Assembly (NCBI GenBank): GCA_902790375.1
Contig: CADARY010000040.1
Location: 1-37,162 of the forward strand
Direction of reading: 5' to 3'
DNA: 37,162 bases
Source of the DNA: Oscillospiraceae bacterium
Lineage (GTDB): Bacteria; Bacillota; Clostridia; Oscillospirales; Oscillospiraceae
The notes below the pieces were generated by a model, which did no database searches, was not told where the DNA came from, and saw nothing but the letters and a program-made list of their open reading frames with translations. Made by a program: the position numbers and the translations under genes. Positions within the stretch are counted from its first letter, which is position 1. Each line of letters starts with the position of its first letter. Positions 1 to 8,799 of this stretch are shown in pieces.

Positions 1-1725
1 GCACTTGGCGCAGGAGCTTTTCACGCTGCCATAAAGAAGCCCCGCGATACCGCCGGCGTAATCGCCGTCCTCCAGCGAAACAGGGCCGTAGGAGGCGCAA
101 TGGGAGGCAAGGCCCATCTCCATCATGCCCGCGATGCCGCCGGCGCATTCGCGCTTGGCGGTGACCGCGCCGTGATTCACGCATTCGGTGACCACGATGG
201 AGAGACTGACGCTCCTTTTGCTGAGACGGCTGCCGCCGAGGTTCAGCTCGCTCTCGGGGTCAAGCTCGTTTTCGACGGAGAGACTGCCCGCAATGCCGCC
301 CACGTTGCTGTCGCCGTTGACGCTGCCGCGGTTTTCACAGCTCGCGGTCTTGCCGAGGGTCAGATCCTCCTTCTCACTCGCCTCGGAGCCGTCCACAAGA
401 ACGTCCTCCGGCTTGTCCACCGTCGCGATGACGCCTGCGGTCTGCAGGGCGGTGTCGGAGAGGGCGTTGAGATTTTCGGTGATGGCCTTGAAATCGTCCC
501 GCAGAATGCCGGAGTTGCCGTTCACGGACTGACTGATGGCGGCCATCTCATTGGAGATGTTCCAGACACAGTCAGTGATAACATCGTGCAGATACACGGC
601 GCTCTCCGGATCGGTGATGTCAAGGCCGCTGACGGCATCCGACACCGGGGCCAGATAGGAGGAGAGATTGCTGATGCTGGCGGACAGATCGTCGGACGCG
701 TACTGGGCGTCCACCACGGCGTCGCGGACGGAATTGTTGAGCGCGTAGATCCGGTAGCCGACGCCGGCCAGAAGATCCTGCGCGGCGGTCTCCGTCAGCG
801 GCTCCGCCTGGCCGACGATGCCGCCCACGTCCTTGCGGCCGTAGACATCGCCGATGTTCAGGCAGGCGTTGATATAGCCGCCGGAGCGGCCTGCGATGCC
901 GCCTACGTTGTAGCCCAGGTGCAGGTAGCCCACGGCGCCGGTGTTGCTGCAGCGCTCGATAAAGCCGCCGGAGCAGCCCGCCACGCCGCCGGTGTCGGTG
1001 GTAATGCCAGCGCTGTCGGTGCGAAGGCTGCGGATAAAATTCAGAAGGGAGCTGGTGTCGATGCTCTCCAGGCGCAGGGCGGGGTCGACGCTCTCCGTGT
1101 TGACGAAGCTGCGGTTTTCGCAGCCGGTGAGAGCACCCGCGTTCTCGCCGGCGATGCCGCCCGTCTTTGTCAGACCGCGGACCGTGCCGGAGGCGCTGCA
1201 GGAGACGATGATGCCGCTGGCGTCGTTTTTGCCGGCAATGCCGCCTACCTGGGTCAGAGCGCTGACCACGCCGCTGAAGCTGCAGCCGGTGAGCATGCCG
1301 CGGTTGAGGCCCACAAGGCCGCCCACCATGCTGTCGTCCCCGTGGGTGGTGACGCTGCCGCTGACGTGCAGGTCGTGGATATCCGCGTCCTTGCCGGTTT
1401 CCAGAAAGAAGCCGCAAGGGGACTGGGCGGAGGTGAGCTCCATATCATAGATGGTGTGGCCCTGCCCGTCAAAGCTTCCGTTGAAGGTGGGGATGGAATC
1501 GAAGGCGGAGCCGGAGAGGGAGAGGTCGTTGTCCAGCACGACGCGCCTGCCGGTGGACCAGGTGTCCAGGGAGCAGTCCTTTGCCAGAGCCAGCAGATCC
1601 TCCGCCGTGCGGATGTGAATCACCGCTGCCTCTGCCGTCTCCTCGGCAAAGGCGGGCGGGCACAGGGAGAGGAGCAGACACAGGAGCAGCAAAATCACCG
1701 CCCCTGCGGAAAAGCGCTTAGACAT
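1..1725 (-). CDS. Secreted GLUG-repeat surface protein (3' end outside window)
   Basis: The reverse strand reads open from the ATG at 1725 to the window edge (575 codons, no stop), so the gene is truncated by the window. It starts with a clear signal peptide: a basic MSKR start, a Leu-rich core and a cleavage site after PPAFA. At least nine GLUG-like motifs follow, such as VGGLVGLNRG, VGGIAGKN, TGGIAGENAG, VGGIAGRSGG, VGGIAGS, AGGIAGMME and AGGIAGLLYGS. A helical insert without motifs lies at about residues 290-430. GLUG repeats are known from extracellular, often adhesive or peptidase-linked proteins and probably form a beta-solenoid. The start overlaps the end of the upstream MMPL exporter by 8 bases, so the two are translationally coupled. 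The specific role is unknown; a cell-surface or extracellular location is inferred. Confidence 0.85.
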   Translation of the reverse strand, partial: MSKRFSAGAVILLLLCLLLSLCPPAFAEETAEAAVIHIRTAEDLLALAKDCSLDTWSTGRRVVLDNDLSLSGSAFDSIPTFNGSFDGQGHTIYDMELTSAQSPCGFFLETGKDADIHDLHVSGSVTTHGDDSMVGGLVGLNRGMLTGCSFSGVVSALTQVGGIAGKNDASGIIVSCSASGTVRGLTKTGGIAGENAGALTGCENRSFVNTESVDPALRLESIDTSSLLNFIRSLRTDSAGITTDTGGVAGCSGGFIERCSNTGAVGYLHLGYNVGGIAGRSGGYINACLNIGDVYGRKDVGGIVGQAEPLTETAAQDLLAGVGYRIYALNNSVRDAVVDAQYASDDLSASISNLSSYLAPVSDAVSGLDITDPESAVYLHDVITDCVWNISNEMAAISQSVNGNSGILRDDFKAITENLNALSDTALQTAGVIATVDKPEDVLVDGSEASEKEDLTLGKTASCENRGSVNGDSNVGGIAGSLSVENELDPESELNLGGSRLSKRSVSLSIVVTECVNHGAVTAKRECAGGIAGMMEMGLASHCASYGPVSLEDGDYAGGIAGLLYGSVKSSCAKC

Positions 1726-4237
1726 TTGCGCCCACCTCCTTTCCGCCGCCTTCGACGGCGCTGTCCGCGACCCCGGCCGCAGGCGCCGCTTTCGGCTCCG
1801 GGGCTTTGCTGTCCGGCGTGTCCATTCTGCCGGAGAGCAGACGCAGGTCCGCGTCCCCTTCGATGGTGCCGCGGAAAACGCCGTTGACGCTGCCGCGGAT
1901 CTCACCCACAATGAGCCCGTCCACCGCCACAAGCCCGCTGCCGCGGTGGGTGCGCGCGGCGACCTTGGGCATGGAAAAGGAGGTCTTCTCCAGAATTTTG
2001 CCGCCCAGGATCAGGATCTGCGGCAGCACGAACATGACCAGAATAATGGAGATGATGGTACCGCGGCCCAGGGCTTCCCCGATGCCGTTGATGGTGCACT
2101 CGGTCGTCAGGAAGCTGATGAGGATGCCGCTGACGGCGAGGATCGTGCCCGAGGTCAGGATCGTCGGGAAGGCAAAGTTCATGGCCTCGATGATGGCCTC
2201 CTTCGGATGCATGGTCTTTGTATCGTCAGTATAACGGTTGGCGATGACGATGGCGTAGTCGATGTTTGCGCCCATCTGAATGGAACTGACCACAAGCTGG
2301 GTCAGGAAGAACACGTCCTTATGTACGAGCGCCGGATATGCAAAGTTCATCCAGATGGCGCCCTGAATGACCAGGATCAACAGCAGCGGCATCCCGGCGG
2401 ACTTGAAGGTGAACAGCAGCACCGCCAGTACGATCAGGATGGACACCACGCTGACAACGATATTGTCCACCTGGAAGGATTTCTGGAACTCATACTGGTT
2501 GGTGGAATTGCCCGCCACATAGACCCGGCCCTTGGGATAGTGGGACTGAGCCGTCTTGCGGATGGTGTCGGTAAAGCGGTAGGTCTCGTCCCCGGCCTCC
2601 GGCAGAGTCAGATAGACCAGCATACGGTCAAAGTCCGTGCCCTCGAGCTGCTGTTTGCCCATGATCATCTGGGCTTTGGCGTCTGACAGGGTCTCGGCCT
2701 GGTCGGCGTCGAGGGTGACATAGCCCTCATCCACCATGTCCACCACGAAAAGCAGCATGTCCACCAGGGGAACGTTGAACTTGGAGATGCCGCTGATGAT
2801 CTTGTCATAGCTCTCTCCGCGCACGGCATAGGCTGCATACAGGAACTCCGCCGTCTCGTAGTCCAGCTTCATCAGCTCCGCAAACTGCCGCGGTGAGAGC
2901 TTGTCGGCCAGCTTGTAGCCGCCGATGGCGTCGGCATTGGCGATGGAGGTCACGGAGTCGATCTGGCTGCAGCCCTCGAAATCGCGGATGAGGCTCTGCT
3001 CCTCGCTGTAGTCGCCGCCAGGGACGACCACGGCCACCATGGCCCGGGAGGAGAAGGTGTCGGCGATCATTTTGTCAGCGATCTGCATTTCGTTGAGGCG
3101 GGGCGTCACCAGCGTGTCATAGCCGTAGACATAGGGGCAGTTGTTGGAATAGTGGATGGCGGCGACCACCAGCAGCACGAAGATTGGCGGGATGATCGCC
3201 CGTGTGGCATAGGCAAAGCGCCCCACAAAGGGCACCTTGGGCACAAAGTTCTTGTGCCGGGTCTTCGCCATCAGCTCGCCCATCAGCATGAGAAGGCCCG
3301 GCATCACCGTGAACACGGACAGAAGCGAGAAGAAAATGGCCTTCACCAGGCAGACGGCCATGTCCGGGCCGAGCTTAAACTGCATGAACATCATGGCGAT
3401 CAGGCCGCCGACGGTGGTCAGGCTCGAGGCTCCCACCTCGGGGATGGCCTTGGACAGGGAGATCACCACCGCGTCGCGCAGGCCGTGGGTCTCATGCTCC
3501 TCCTTGAAGCGGTTGCAGTAAATGACCGCATAGTCCAGCGACAGGGCCAGCTGCAGGATCGTGGTGACGGAGTTGGAGACGAAGGAGATCTTGCCCAGCA
3601 GGAAGTTGGTGCCGAGGTTCATCACCGCGGCCGTGATGAAGGTCAGGCCGATGATGGGCACCTCTGCATAGGTCTGGGAGGTGAAGGTGAGCACCACCAC
3701 CACGATCACCGCCACAAAGGCCGTGATCATGCTGACCTCCTGGTCGATGAGTCTGGCGCTGGTGTCGCCCAGGGTGGTGGACACGTAGGCGTCGTATGGG
3801 GCGAGGGCGGCCTTCACCGCGTTCAGGGCGTCAAGGCAGACCGCGTCTGTCTCGGGATAGTCGAAGGTGACGGAGTAGAGGGCCGAGGCCTTGTTGAAAT
3901 GCTCGCTCGTATCGTCGAAGGCGACGCTCTGCACCCCGTCGATCTTCCGGAGCTTTTCAGAAAGCTGCTCCGCCTCCCTGTAGCTGAGGTTTGCGACCAT
4001 GAGCTTGGCCGAGCCGTAGGTGATGAACTGCTGCTCCATCACGTCCAGGCCCTCCTTGGTCGCCGAGCCTGCGGGCAGATAGGCCGTCAGATCGTTTTCC
4101 ACCTCCACCCAACCGCGGGAAAAGAGGGAAAACACCATGGCGATCCCCACCAGCAGGAAAATCAGATTCCTTTTGTCAACAATGAACGCGGCCAGCTTCA
4201 TCATGAAGCCGCCCTGATCCCTGTTCTCATATTCCAT
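1718..4237 (-). CDS. MMPL/RND-superfamily exporter with C-terminal extension
   Basis: An 839-aa membrane protein with the two-fold RND/MMPL layout: a TM helix at about 20-40, an outside domain at 45-165, a TM cluster at 168-325, a second outside domain at 365-590 and a second TM cluster at 593-755. The acidic TM motifs LSLDYAVIY (about 232-240) and GANIDYAIVIANR (about 656-668) match the proton-relay regions of MMPL proteins. Family members export lipids, peptides or drugs using the proton gradient; the substrate here is unknown. After the last helix comes an unusual ~80-residue tail with a G-x-I-x-G-x-V-x-G-like stretch (774-795) and a Pro/Ala/Gly-rich end. AAGGAAG lies 7-8 bases before the ATG at 4237, favouring this start over the internal Met pair at residues 12-13. 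It is coupled to the GLUG protein downstream. Confidence 0.9.
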   Translation of the reverse strand: MEYENRDQGGFMMKLAAFIVDKRNLIFLLVGIAMVFSLFSRGWVEVENDLTAYLPAGSATKEGLDVMEQQFITYGSAKLMVANLSYREAEQLSEKLRKIDGVQSVAFDDTSEHFNKASALYSVTFDYPETDAVCLDALNAVKAALAPYDAYVSTTLGDTSARLIDQEVSMITAFVAVIVVVVLTFTSQTYAEVPIIGLTFITAAVMNLGTNFLLGKISFVSNSVTTILQLALSLDYAVIYCNRFKEEHETHGLRDAVVISLSKAIPEVGASSLTTVGGLIAMMFMQFKLGPDMAVCLVKAIFFSLLSVFTVMPGLLMLMGELMAKTRHKNFVPKVPFVGRFAYATRAIIPPIFVLLVVAAIHYSNNCPYVYGYDTLVTPRLNEMQIADKMIADTFSSRAMVAVVVPGGDYSEEQSLIRDFEGCSQIDSVTSIANADAIGGYKLADKLSPRQFAELMKLDYETAEFLYAAYAVRGESYDKIISGISKFNVPLVDMLLFVVDMVDEGYVTLDADQAETLSDAKAQMIMGKQQLEGTDFDRMLVYLTLPEAGDETYRFTDTIRKTAQSHYPKGRVYVAGNSTNQYEFQKSFQVDNIVVSVVSILIVLAVLLFTFKSAGMPLLLILVIQGAIWMNFAYPALVHKDVFFLTQLVVSSIQMGANIDYAIVIANRYTDDTKTMHPKEAIIEAMNFAFPTILTSGTILAVSGILISFLTTECTINGIGEALGRGTIISIILVMFVLPQILILGGKILEKTSFSMPKVAARTHRGSGLVAVDGLIVGEIRGSVNGVFRGTIEGDADLRLLSGRMDTPDSKAPEPKAAPAAGVADSAVEGGGKEVGANV

Positions 4238-4332
4238 AGCAGGACTTCCTTAGCGTGTTTTTGAGAAAATATGATGATATATTGATAATCTAAAACAGCA
4301 TTGTACTCCCGATTTCGGAAAAAAGCAAGCGG

Positions 4333-4367
4333 TGCAGTTTTTGTTGACGCATGCAGTTTTTATTGAC
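4333..4367. repeat. 16-bp tandem direct repeat upstream of cysK
   Basis: tgcagtttttgttgac at 4333-4348 and tgcagtttttattgac at 4352-4367 differ at one base and have a 19-bp period. The second copy carries the -35 hexamer of the cysK promoter. It may be a binding site for a sulfur or cysteine regulator, or an accidental duplication of a -35 region. Confidence 0.6.
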
Positions 4368-4391
4368 AGAAGGGAAGACTTGACATATAAA
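4363..4391 (+). promoter_or_regulatory. Sigma-A promoter of the cysK-cysE operon
   Basis: TTGACA (4363-4368), exactly 17 bases, then TATAAA (4386-4391). The expected transcript start near 4398 gives a short leader before the cysK ribosome binding site. The 4238-4332 stretch between this and the divergent exporter is AT-rich; I see no clear promoter in it for the exporter. Confidence 0.75.
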
Positions 4392-4425
4392 TAGGATATT
4401 GTTTGTTGCAGAAAAGGAGAACGCA

Positions 4426-5355
4426 ATGAAGATCTATACGTCTGTCGAACAGCTCATCGGCGGCACACCGCTGCTGGAGCTTTCCAATCTGGAAAAGCAG
4501 CTCGGCCTGAAGGCGAAGCTGCTCGTCAAGCTTGAGTACCTCAATCCCGCGGGCTCGGCAAAGGACCGCATCGGCCTTGCCATGATCGACGAGGCCGAAA
4601 AGGCGGGAAAGCTCCGCCCCGGCTCTGTCATTATCGAGCCGACCTCCGGCAACACCGGCATCGGCCTTGCCAGCGTCGGCGCGGCGCGGGGCTACCGCGT
4701 CGTCATCGTCATGCCCGACACCATGTCCAGGGAGCGGCGCGTCCTCATGAAGGCCTACGGCGCGGAGCTTGTGCTGACCGACGGGGCGAAGGGCATGGCC
4801 GGGGCCATCGAAAAGGCGGAGGAGCTGGCGGCGTCCATCCCCGGCAGCTTTATCGCGGGGCAGTTTGTCAATCCCGTGAACGCCGAGGCCCACTACAGGA
4901 CCACCGGCCCGGAGATCTGGGCCGATACCGACGGCAGCGTGGATATTTTTGTGGCGGGCGTCGGCACCGGCGGCACCATCACCGGCGTGGGGCGCTATCT
5001 CAAGGAGCGGAAGGCCTCTGTCAAAGTCGTGGCGGTGGAGCCTGCAGGCTCCCCGGTCCTCTCCGGCGGCAAGCCGGGCGCGCACGGCCTGCAGGGCATC
5101 GGCGCGGGCTTTGTGCCCAAGGTCCTGGACACCGGCGTCTATGACGAGGTGATGCGCGTGGAGAATGAGGAGGCCTATGAGGCCGGGCGCATGCTCGGAA
5201 AGCGAGAGGGCGTGCTCGCAGGCATCTCCTCGGGCGCGGCGCTGCATGCCGCCATCGTGCTTGCCGGACGGGAGGAGAACGCGGGCAAGACCATCGTGGC
5301 GCTGCTGCCCGATACGGGCGACCGCTATCTCTCCACAACGCTTTTTGAGGGCTGA
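4426..5355 (+). CDS. cysK: Cysteine synthase (O-acetylserine sulfhydrylase)
   Basis: A 309-aa fold-type II PLP enzyme making cysteine from O-acetylserine and sulfide in the cytoplasm. The PLP lysine is K46 in [10 protein letters not shown], the substrate loop is [12 protein letters not shown], and the phosphate-binding glycine loop is [15 protein letters not shown]. The length is typical. The frame is open upstream to 4399, but AAGGAG at 4414-4419 and the promoter position support the ATG at 4426. cysE follows after one base, giving the usual pair of acetyl-acceptor synthesis and sulfhydrylation. CBS-type PLP enzymes are the closest alternative family, but no regulatory domain is present. Confidence 0.95.
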   Translation: MKIYTSVEQLIGGTPLLELSNLEKQLGLKAKLLVKLEYLNPAGSAKDRIGLAMIDEAEKAGKLRPGSVIIEPTSGNTGIGLASVGAARGYRVVIVMPDTMSRERRVLMKAYGAELVLTDGAKGMAGAIEKAEELAASIPGSFIAGQFVNPVNAEAHYRTTGPEIWADTDGSVDIFVAGVGTGGTITGVGRYLKERKASVKVVAVEPAGSPVLSGGKPGAHGLQGIGAGFVPKVLDTGVYDEVMRVENEEAYEAGRMLGKREGVLAGISSGAALHAAIVLAGREENAGKTIVALLPDTGDRYLSTTLFEG

Positions 5356-5356
5356 C

Positions 5357-6283
5357 ATGGACAGATTGCTGGAACAACAGATTGCCGACGCCGCGCGCGG
5401 CCTGGAGCAGACGGAAGAGAACGGCGCGGAGCAGATGGATTTCACCGGCTTCCGCGGCCGGGTGGAGCGCATGGACGATCTGCTGATCGCCGCGCTCTTC
5501 CCCCAGCACGCCGGCCATCTCAAGAGCCTGAACATCCCGGCCCGCCTCGCAAGGGAGCAGTACCTGCATGAGGCCATGGGCCATCTCAAGCGCTGCCTGG
5601 AGGCGGTGCTGCCGGCGGAGGAGGAGCGGGAGCGCATCGTACCCGTCATGCTCCGGAGCCTTCCGGAGATCCGACGTCAGCTCGACACCGATCTGCAGGC
5701 GGCCTATCAGGGCGACCCCGCCGCCAAGAGCACGGATGAGATCATCCTCTGCTACCCGGCCTTCATCGCCATCTCCACCTACCGCCTGGCCCACGTGCTC
5801 TATACCGAGCGCGTGCCGCTGATCCCCCGGGTCATGAGCGAGTATGCCCACCGCCTCACCGGCATCGACATCCACCCCGGCGCCACCATCGGCGACTACT
5901 TCTTTATCGACCACGGCACCGGCGTCGTCATCGGCGAGACCACCACCATCGGCCGGAACGTGAAGCTCTACCAGCATGTGACGCTCGGCGCCAAGAGCTT
6001 CGCCGTGGAGGAGGACGGGAGCCTTGTCAAGGGCATCAAGCGCCACCCCGACATCGGGGACAACGTGGTCATCTACGCCGGCGCCACGGTTCTCGGCGGC
6101 AATACCCGGATCGGCAGCGGCTGCGTCATCGGCGGCAGCGTGTGGCTGACCCATTCGGTGGAGCCTTACAAGATGGTGCTGGCCCGCGCGGCGGTCTCCG
6201 GCGATATCCTGCTGCGCGACAACCTGCCGGACGCGCTGAGCGAAAACGAGCTTGAGCAATCGCGGATGGCTGCGATGCTTTAA
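5357..6283 (+). CDS. cysE: Serine O-acetyltransferase
   Basis: A 308-aa protein with a helical N-terminal half and a left-handed beta-helix C-terminal half made of hexapeptide repeats (about 165-290). It acetylates L-serine with acetyl-CoA, supplying the substrate of the adjacent CysK. The catalytic Asp-His pair is visible as D185/H186 in FIDHGTG, and the second histidine as H230 in KRHPDI. The long helical N-terminus (about 160 residues) and the missing C-terminal CysK-binding tail ending in Ile (it ends MAAML) place it with the longer EpsC-like enzymes rather than the E. coli type. The ATG at 5357 lies one base after the cysK stop, with a gaggg ribosome site inside the cysK end. In-frame codons further upstream lie inside cysK and are unlikely starts. 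Confidence 0.93.
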   Translation: MDRLLEQQIADAARGLEQTEENGAEQMDFTGFRGRVERMDDLLIAALFPQHAGHLKSLNIPARLAREQYLHEAMGHLKRCLEAVLPAEEERERIVPVMLRSLPEIRRQLDTDLQAAYQGDPAAKSTDEIILCYPAFIAISTYRLAHVLYTERVPLIPRVMSEYAHRLTGIDIHPGATIGDYFFIDHGTGVVIGETTTIGRNVKLYQHVTLGAKSFAVEEDGSLVKGIKRHPDIGDNVVIYAGATVLGGNTRIGSGCVIGGSVWLTHSVEPYKMVLARAAVSGDILLRDNLPDALSENELEQSRMAAML

Positions 6284-6293
6284 GGAGACACAA

Positions 6294-8684
6294 ATGGATC
6301 TGGTTTCTAAAACGGTCGGACGGATCATCCAGCGCTCGATCGACCGGCATATGGGCGCGGGCCTCATGCAGGAGGAAAACACCGCGGAGGGCGAGCGCTG
6401 GTATGCCCCCGGCTTTCCGGAGCTGATCCGTCAGGCCGGGGCGGAGGCATGCGTGCTGCTCAAAAACGACGGGACGCTGCCGCTGAAAAAGGACGAGGAG
6501 ACGGCGGTCTTCGGCCGCTGCCAGCTCGACTGGTTCTATGTGGGCTACGGCAGCGGGGGCGATGTGCACCCGGCCTGGCGCGTCAACCTCATGCAGGGGC
6601 TGAAAAACGCGGGGCAGAAGCTCAATGCCGAGCTTGCCGCCCGCTATGCCGACTGGGTCCGGGAAAACCCGGTGGACAACGGCTGGTGGGGCCACTGGCC
6701 CTTCAGCTACCCGGAGATGGAGCTGGAGGAGACGGCGGTCAAAAAAGCCTCCAGGAGCGCGAAGACCGCCATCGTCGTCATCGGCCGCGCCGCCGGGGAG
6801 GATCGGGACAACACCCTGGAAAAGGGCAGCTACTACCTCACCGAGGACGAGCGGGATATGCTCGACCGGGTGACGGCGGAATTTAACCGCACGGTGGTCG
6901 TGCTGAATGTGGGCAGCGTCATGGACCTGGCCTGGACCGAGGATTACGGCGCGCGCATCTCCGCCCTCCTGATCGCCTGGCAGGGAGGCATGGAGAGCGG
7001 CAATGCCGTTTCGGATGTGCTCTGCGGCAGGGTGAGCCCCAGCGGAAGGCTCAGCGACACCATCGCCCGCTACTATGTGGATTATCCCAGCAGCAGGAAC
7101 TTCGGCGGGAAAGAGTATAACAACTATGCCGAGGGAATCTTTGTCGGCTACCGCTATTTCGAACGCTCCGCCCCGAAAAGCGTGCTCTTCCCCTTCGGCT
7201 TCGGCCTGAGCTATACGAGCTTTGAGACCCTGCCCCTGGACTTCTCCCACTTAAACGGCAGCCTCACGGTCACGGCCAGCGTGAAAAACACCGGCGCCAT
7301 GCCCGGCAAGGAGGTCGTGCAGCTCTGGTGCGCCGAGCCTGCCGGGGCGCTTGAGAAGCCCCGGCGCGTGCTCTGCGCCTTTGCCAAGACCCGGGAGCTC
7401 TATCCCGGGGAGAGCGAGACCGTCACCCTCCGCTGCACCGACCGGGACTATGCCTCGTATGACGAGGGGCGTCACGCCTTCGTATTGGAGACGGGCGCCT
7501 ACCGCTTCAGCCTCGGCGAGCAGGAGATCGGCGCGTTCCGCGTCTTCGCGGAGAAGACCGTGGAGGCCTGCCGCCCCCTGAAGCTCACGCGGGACCGGCT
7601 GCGCCAGCGCATCCTCACGGAGCTGCCCGAGCCTGTCGGCGCAAAGCCCGCCCGGGGCACGCTGGAGGATGTGAAAAGCGGCAGGATGAGCCTGGACGCC
7701 TTCGTCGCGGGCCTCGCGCCCGAGGAGCTGGAGGCCCTGACCCGCGGCGAGGGGATGATGAACGTGCCCCTCGGCGTGCCCGGCAATGCGGGCGGCTTCG
7801 GCGGCGTGACCGAGGCCCTGCGGCAAAAGGGCGTGCCCGAGCTTATCACCGCCGACGGCCCTGCGGGGCTGCGGCTGCAGAAGTTTTCGTCCCTGATGCC
7901 CATCGGCACCGCCCTGGCCTGCACCTGGAACACGGAGCTGGTCGAGGCCCTGCACGAAAAGCTCGGCGAGGAGATGACGCACTACGGCGTGGATGTGCAC
8001 CTCGGGCCCGGCCTGAACCTGCACCGCAATCCCCTGTGCGGGCGGAACTTCGAATACTACGCCGAGGACCCGCTGCTTGCGGGCAGACTCGCGGCGGCGG
8101 CTGTGCGCGGCGTGCAGAGCCGGGGCCGCGCCTCCTGCCCGAAGCACTTTGCCTGCAACAACCAGGAGACCCGGCGCAACACCAACGATTCCCGCCTGTC
8201 GGAGAGGACGCTGCGGGAGCTCTATCTGCGCGCTTTCGAGATCTGTGTGCGGGAGGCAAAGCCCCACACGATCATGACCGCCTACAACAAGGTAAACGGC
8301 GTCTGGGCGCACTACCACTATGAGCTTGCGACCTCGGTCCTGCGCTGCGACTGGGGCTTTGAGGGCGTGGTGATCACCGACTGGTGGATGCAGCATGCCG
8401 CAAGCCCGGAGTTTCCGAAGCTGCGGGACAACGCCTACCGCCTGCGCGCGGGCGTGGACGTGCTGATGCCCGGCGACTGGAAAAAGAACGTGCGCGCCTA
8501 CCGCCCGGACGGAACCCTGCTCGAGACCCTGGGCCAGCACGAGGGGATCACCCTGGGCGAGCTGCAGCGCACGGCAAAGCGTGTGCTGCGCCTTGCGCTG
8601 CTTTTGCGGGAGGGCGGCCTGCCCGCCGGAACAGAACCTGCGCCCGCGGCGTCTTCCGCGCAGCAGCAGGGGAGCCATCCATAA
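6294..8684 (+). CDS. GH3 family beta-glycosidase with permuted domain order
   Basis: A 796-aa cytoplasmic glycoside hydrolase (no signal peptide). The order is reversed compared with standard GH3 enzymes: the C-terminal-type domain comes first (about 45-320; ACVLLKNDGTLPLK, GEDRDNTL near 169), then a fibronectin-III-like domain (about 330-410), then the TIM-barrel domain (about 460-770). The barrel carries the KH substrate motif (K617/H618) and the nucleophile D696 in VVITDWW. This permutation is known from ruminal Clostridia beta-glucosidases. Substrate preference (glucoside, xyloside or glucosaminide) cannot be read from the sequence. AAGGAG directly after the cysE stop supports the ATG at 6294, so it is probably co-transcribed with cysK-cysE, although no metabolic link is obvious. 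Confidence 0.9.
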   Translation: MDLVSKTVGRIIQRSIDRHMGAGLMQEENTAEGERWYAPGFPELIRQAGAEACVLLKNDGTLPLKKDEETAVFGRCQLDWFYVGYGSGGDVHPAWRVNLMQGLKNAGQKLNAELAARYADWVRENPVDNGWWGHWPFSYPEMELEETAVKKASRSAKTAIVVIGRAAGEDRDNTLEKGSYYLTEDERDMLDRVTAEFNRTVVVLNVGSVMDLAWTEDYGARISALLIAWQGGMESGNAVSDVLCGRVSPSGRLSDTIARYYVDYPSSRNFGGKEYNNYAEGIFVGYRYFERSAPKSVLFPFGFGLSYTSFETLPLDFSHLNGSLTVTASVKNTGAMPGKEVVQLWCAEPAGALEKPRRVLCAFAKTRELYPGESETVTLRCTDRDYASYDEGRHAFVLETGAYRFSLGEQEIGAFRVFAEKTVEACRPLKLTRDRLRQRILTELPEPVGAKPARGTLEDVKSGRMSLDAFVAGLAPEELEALTRGEGMMNVPLGVPGNAGGFGGVTEALRQKGVPELITADGPAGLRLQKFSSLMPIGTALACTWNTELVEALHEKLGEEMTHYGVDVHLGPGLNLHRNPLCGRNFEYYAEDPLLAGRLAAAAVRGVQSRGRASCPKHFACNNQETRRNTNDSRLSERTLRELYLRAFEICVREAKPHTIMTAYNKVNGVWAHYHYELATSVLRCDWGFEGVVITDWWMQHAASPEFPKLRDNAYRLRAGVDVLMPGDWKKNVRAYRPDGTLLETLGQHEGITLGELQRTAKRVLRLALLLREGGLPAGTEPAPAASSAQQQGSHP

Positions 8685-8692
8685 ACCATACG

Positions 8693-8724
8693 GCGGATCC
8701 GTGATGATCTCATTGCGGGTCCGC
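8693..8724 (+). terminator. Possible hairpin terminator after GH3 gene
   Basis: GCGGATCCG (8693-8701) pairs with CGGGTCCGC (8716-8724) through nine base pairs including one G-U, with a 14-base loop. No strong T-run follows, so termination is uncertain. Confidence 0.35.
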
Positions 8725-8733
8725 AGAAAAGCC

Positions 8734-8762
8734 TTTACTTTAACCAGATAACGTGCTAATAT
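8734..8762 (+). promoter_or_regulatory. Promoter of the histidine operon
   Basis: TTTACT (8734-8739), 17 bases, TAATAT (8757-8762). It is followed by a short leader of about 30 bases with GGAGG before the GTG start of hisZ. The leader is too short for a T-box or attenuator, so control by histidine would need a DNA-binding regulator. Confidence 0.65.
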
Positions 8763-8799
8763 GCGAAAGTAAACGAAACCGACTTTGGAGGCGTTTCCC

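Noticed and set aside
100-1887. 595-codon plus-strand open frame
   Set aside because: It is antisense to the GLUG protein and the exporter end; its Ala/Gly/Val/His-rich composition has no domain, and the minus strand encodes a signal peptide and repeats.
3152-4264. 370-codon plus-strand open frame
   Set aside because: Antisense shadow of the MMPL exporter, His/Gly/Asp-rich with no family features.
5021-7250. Long minus-strand open frames opposite cysK, cysE and GH3
   Set aside because: High GC third positions create antisense frames; the plus strand has intact catalytic motifs throughout.
8685-8799. T-box or histidine attenuator before the his operon
   Set aside because: The stretch between promoter and start is only about 30 bases, with no His codon run and no T-box motif.
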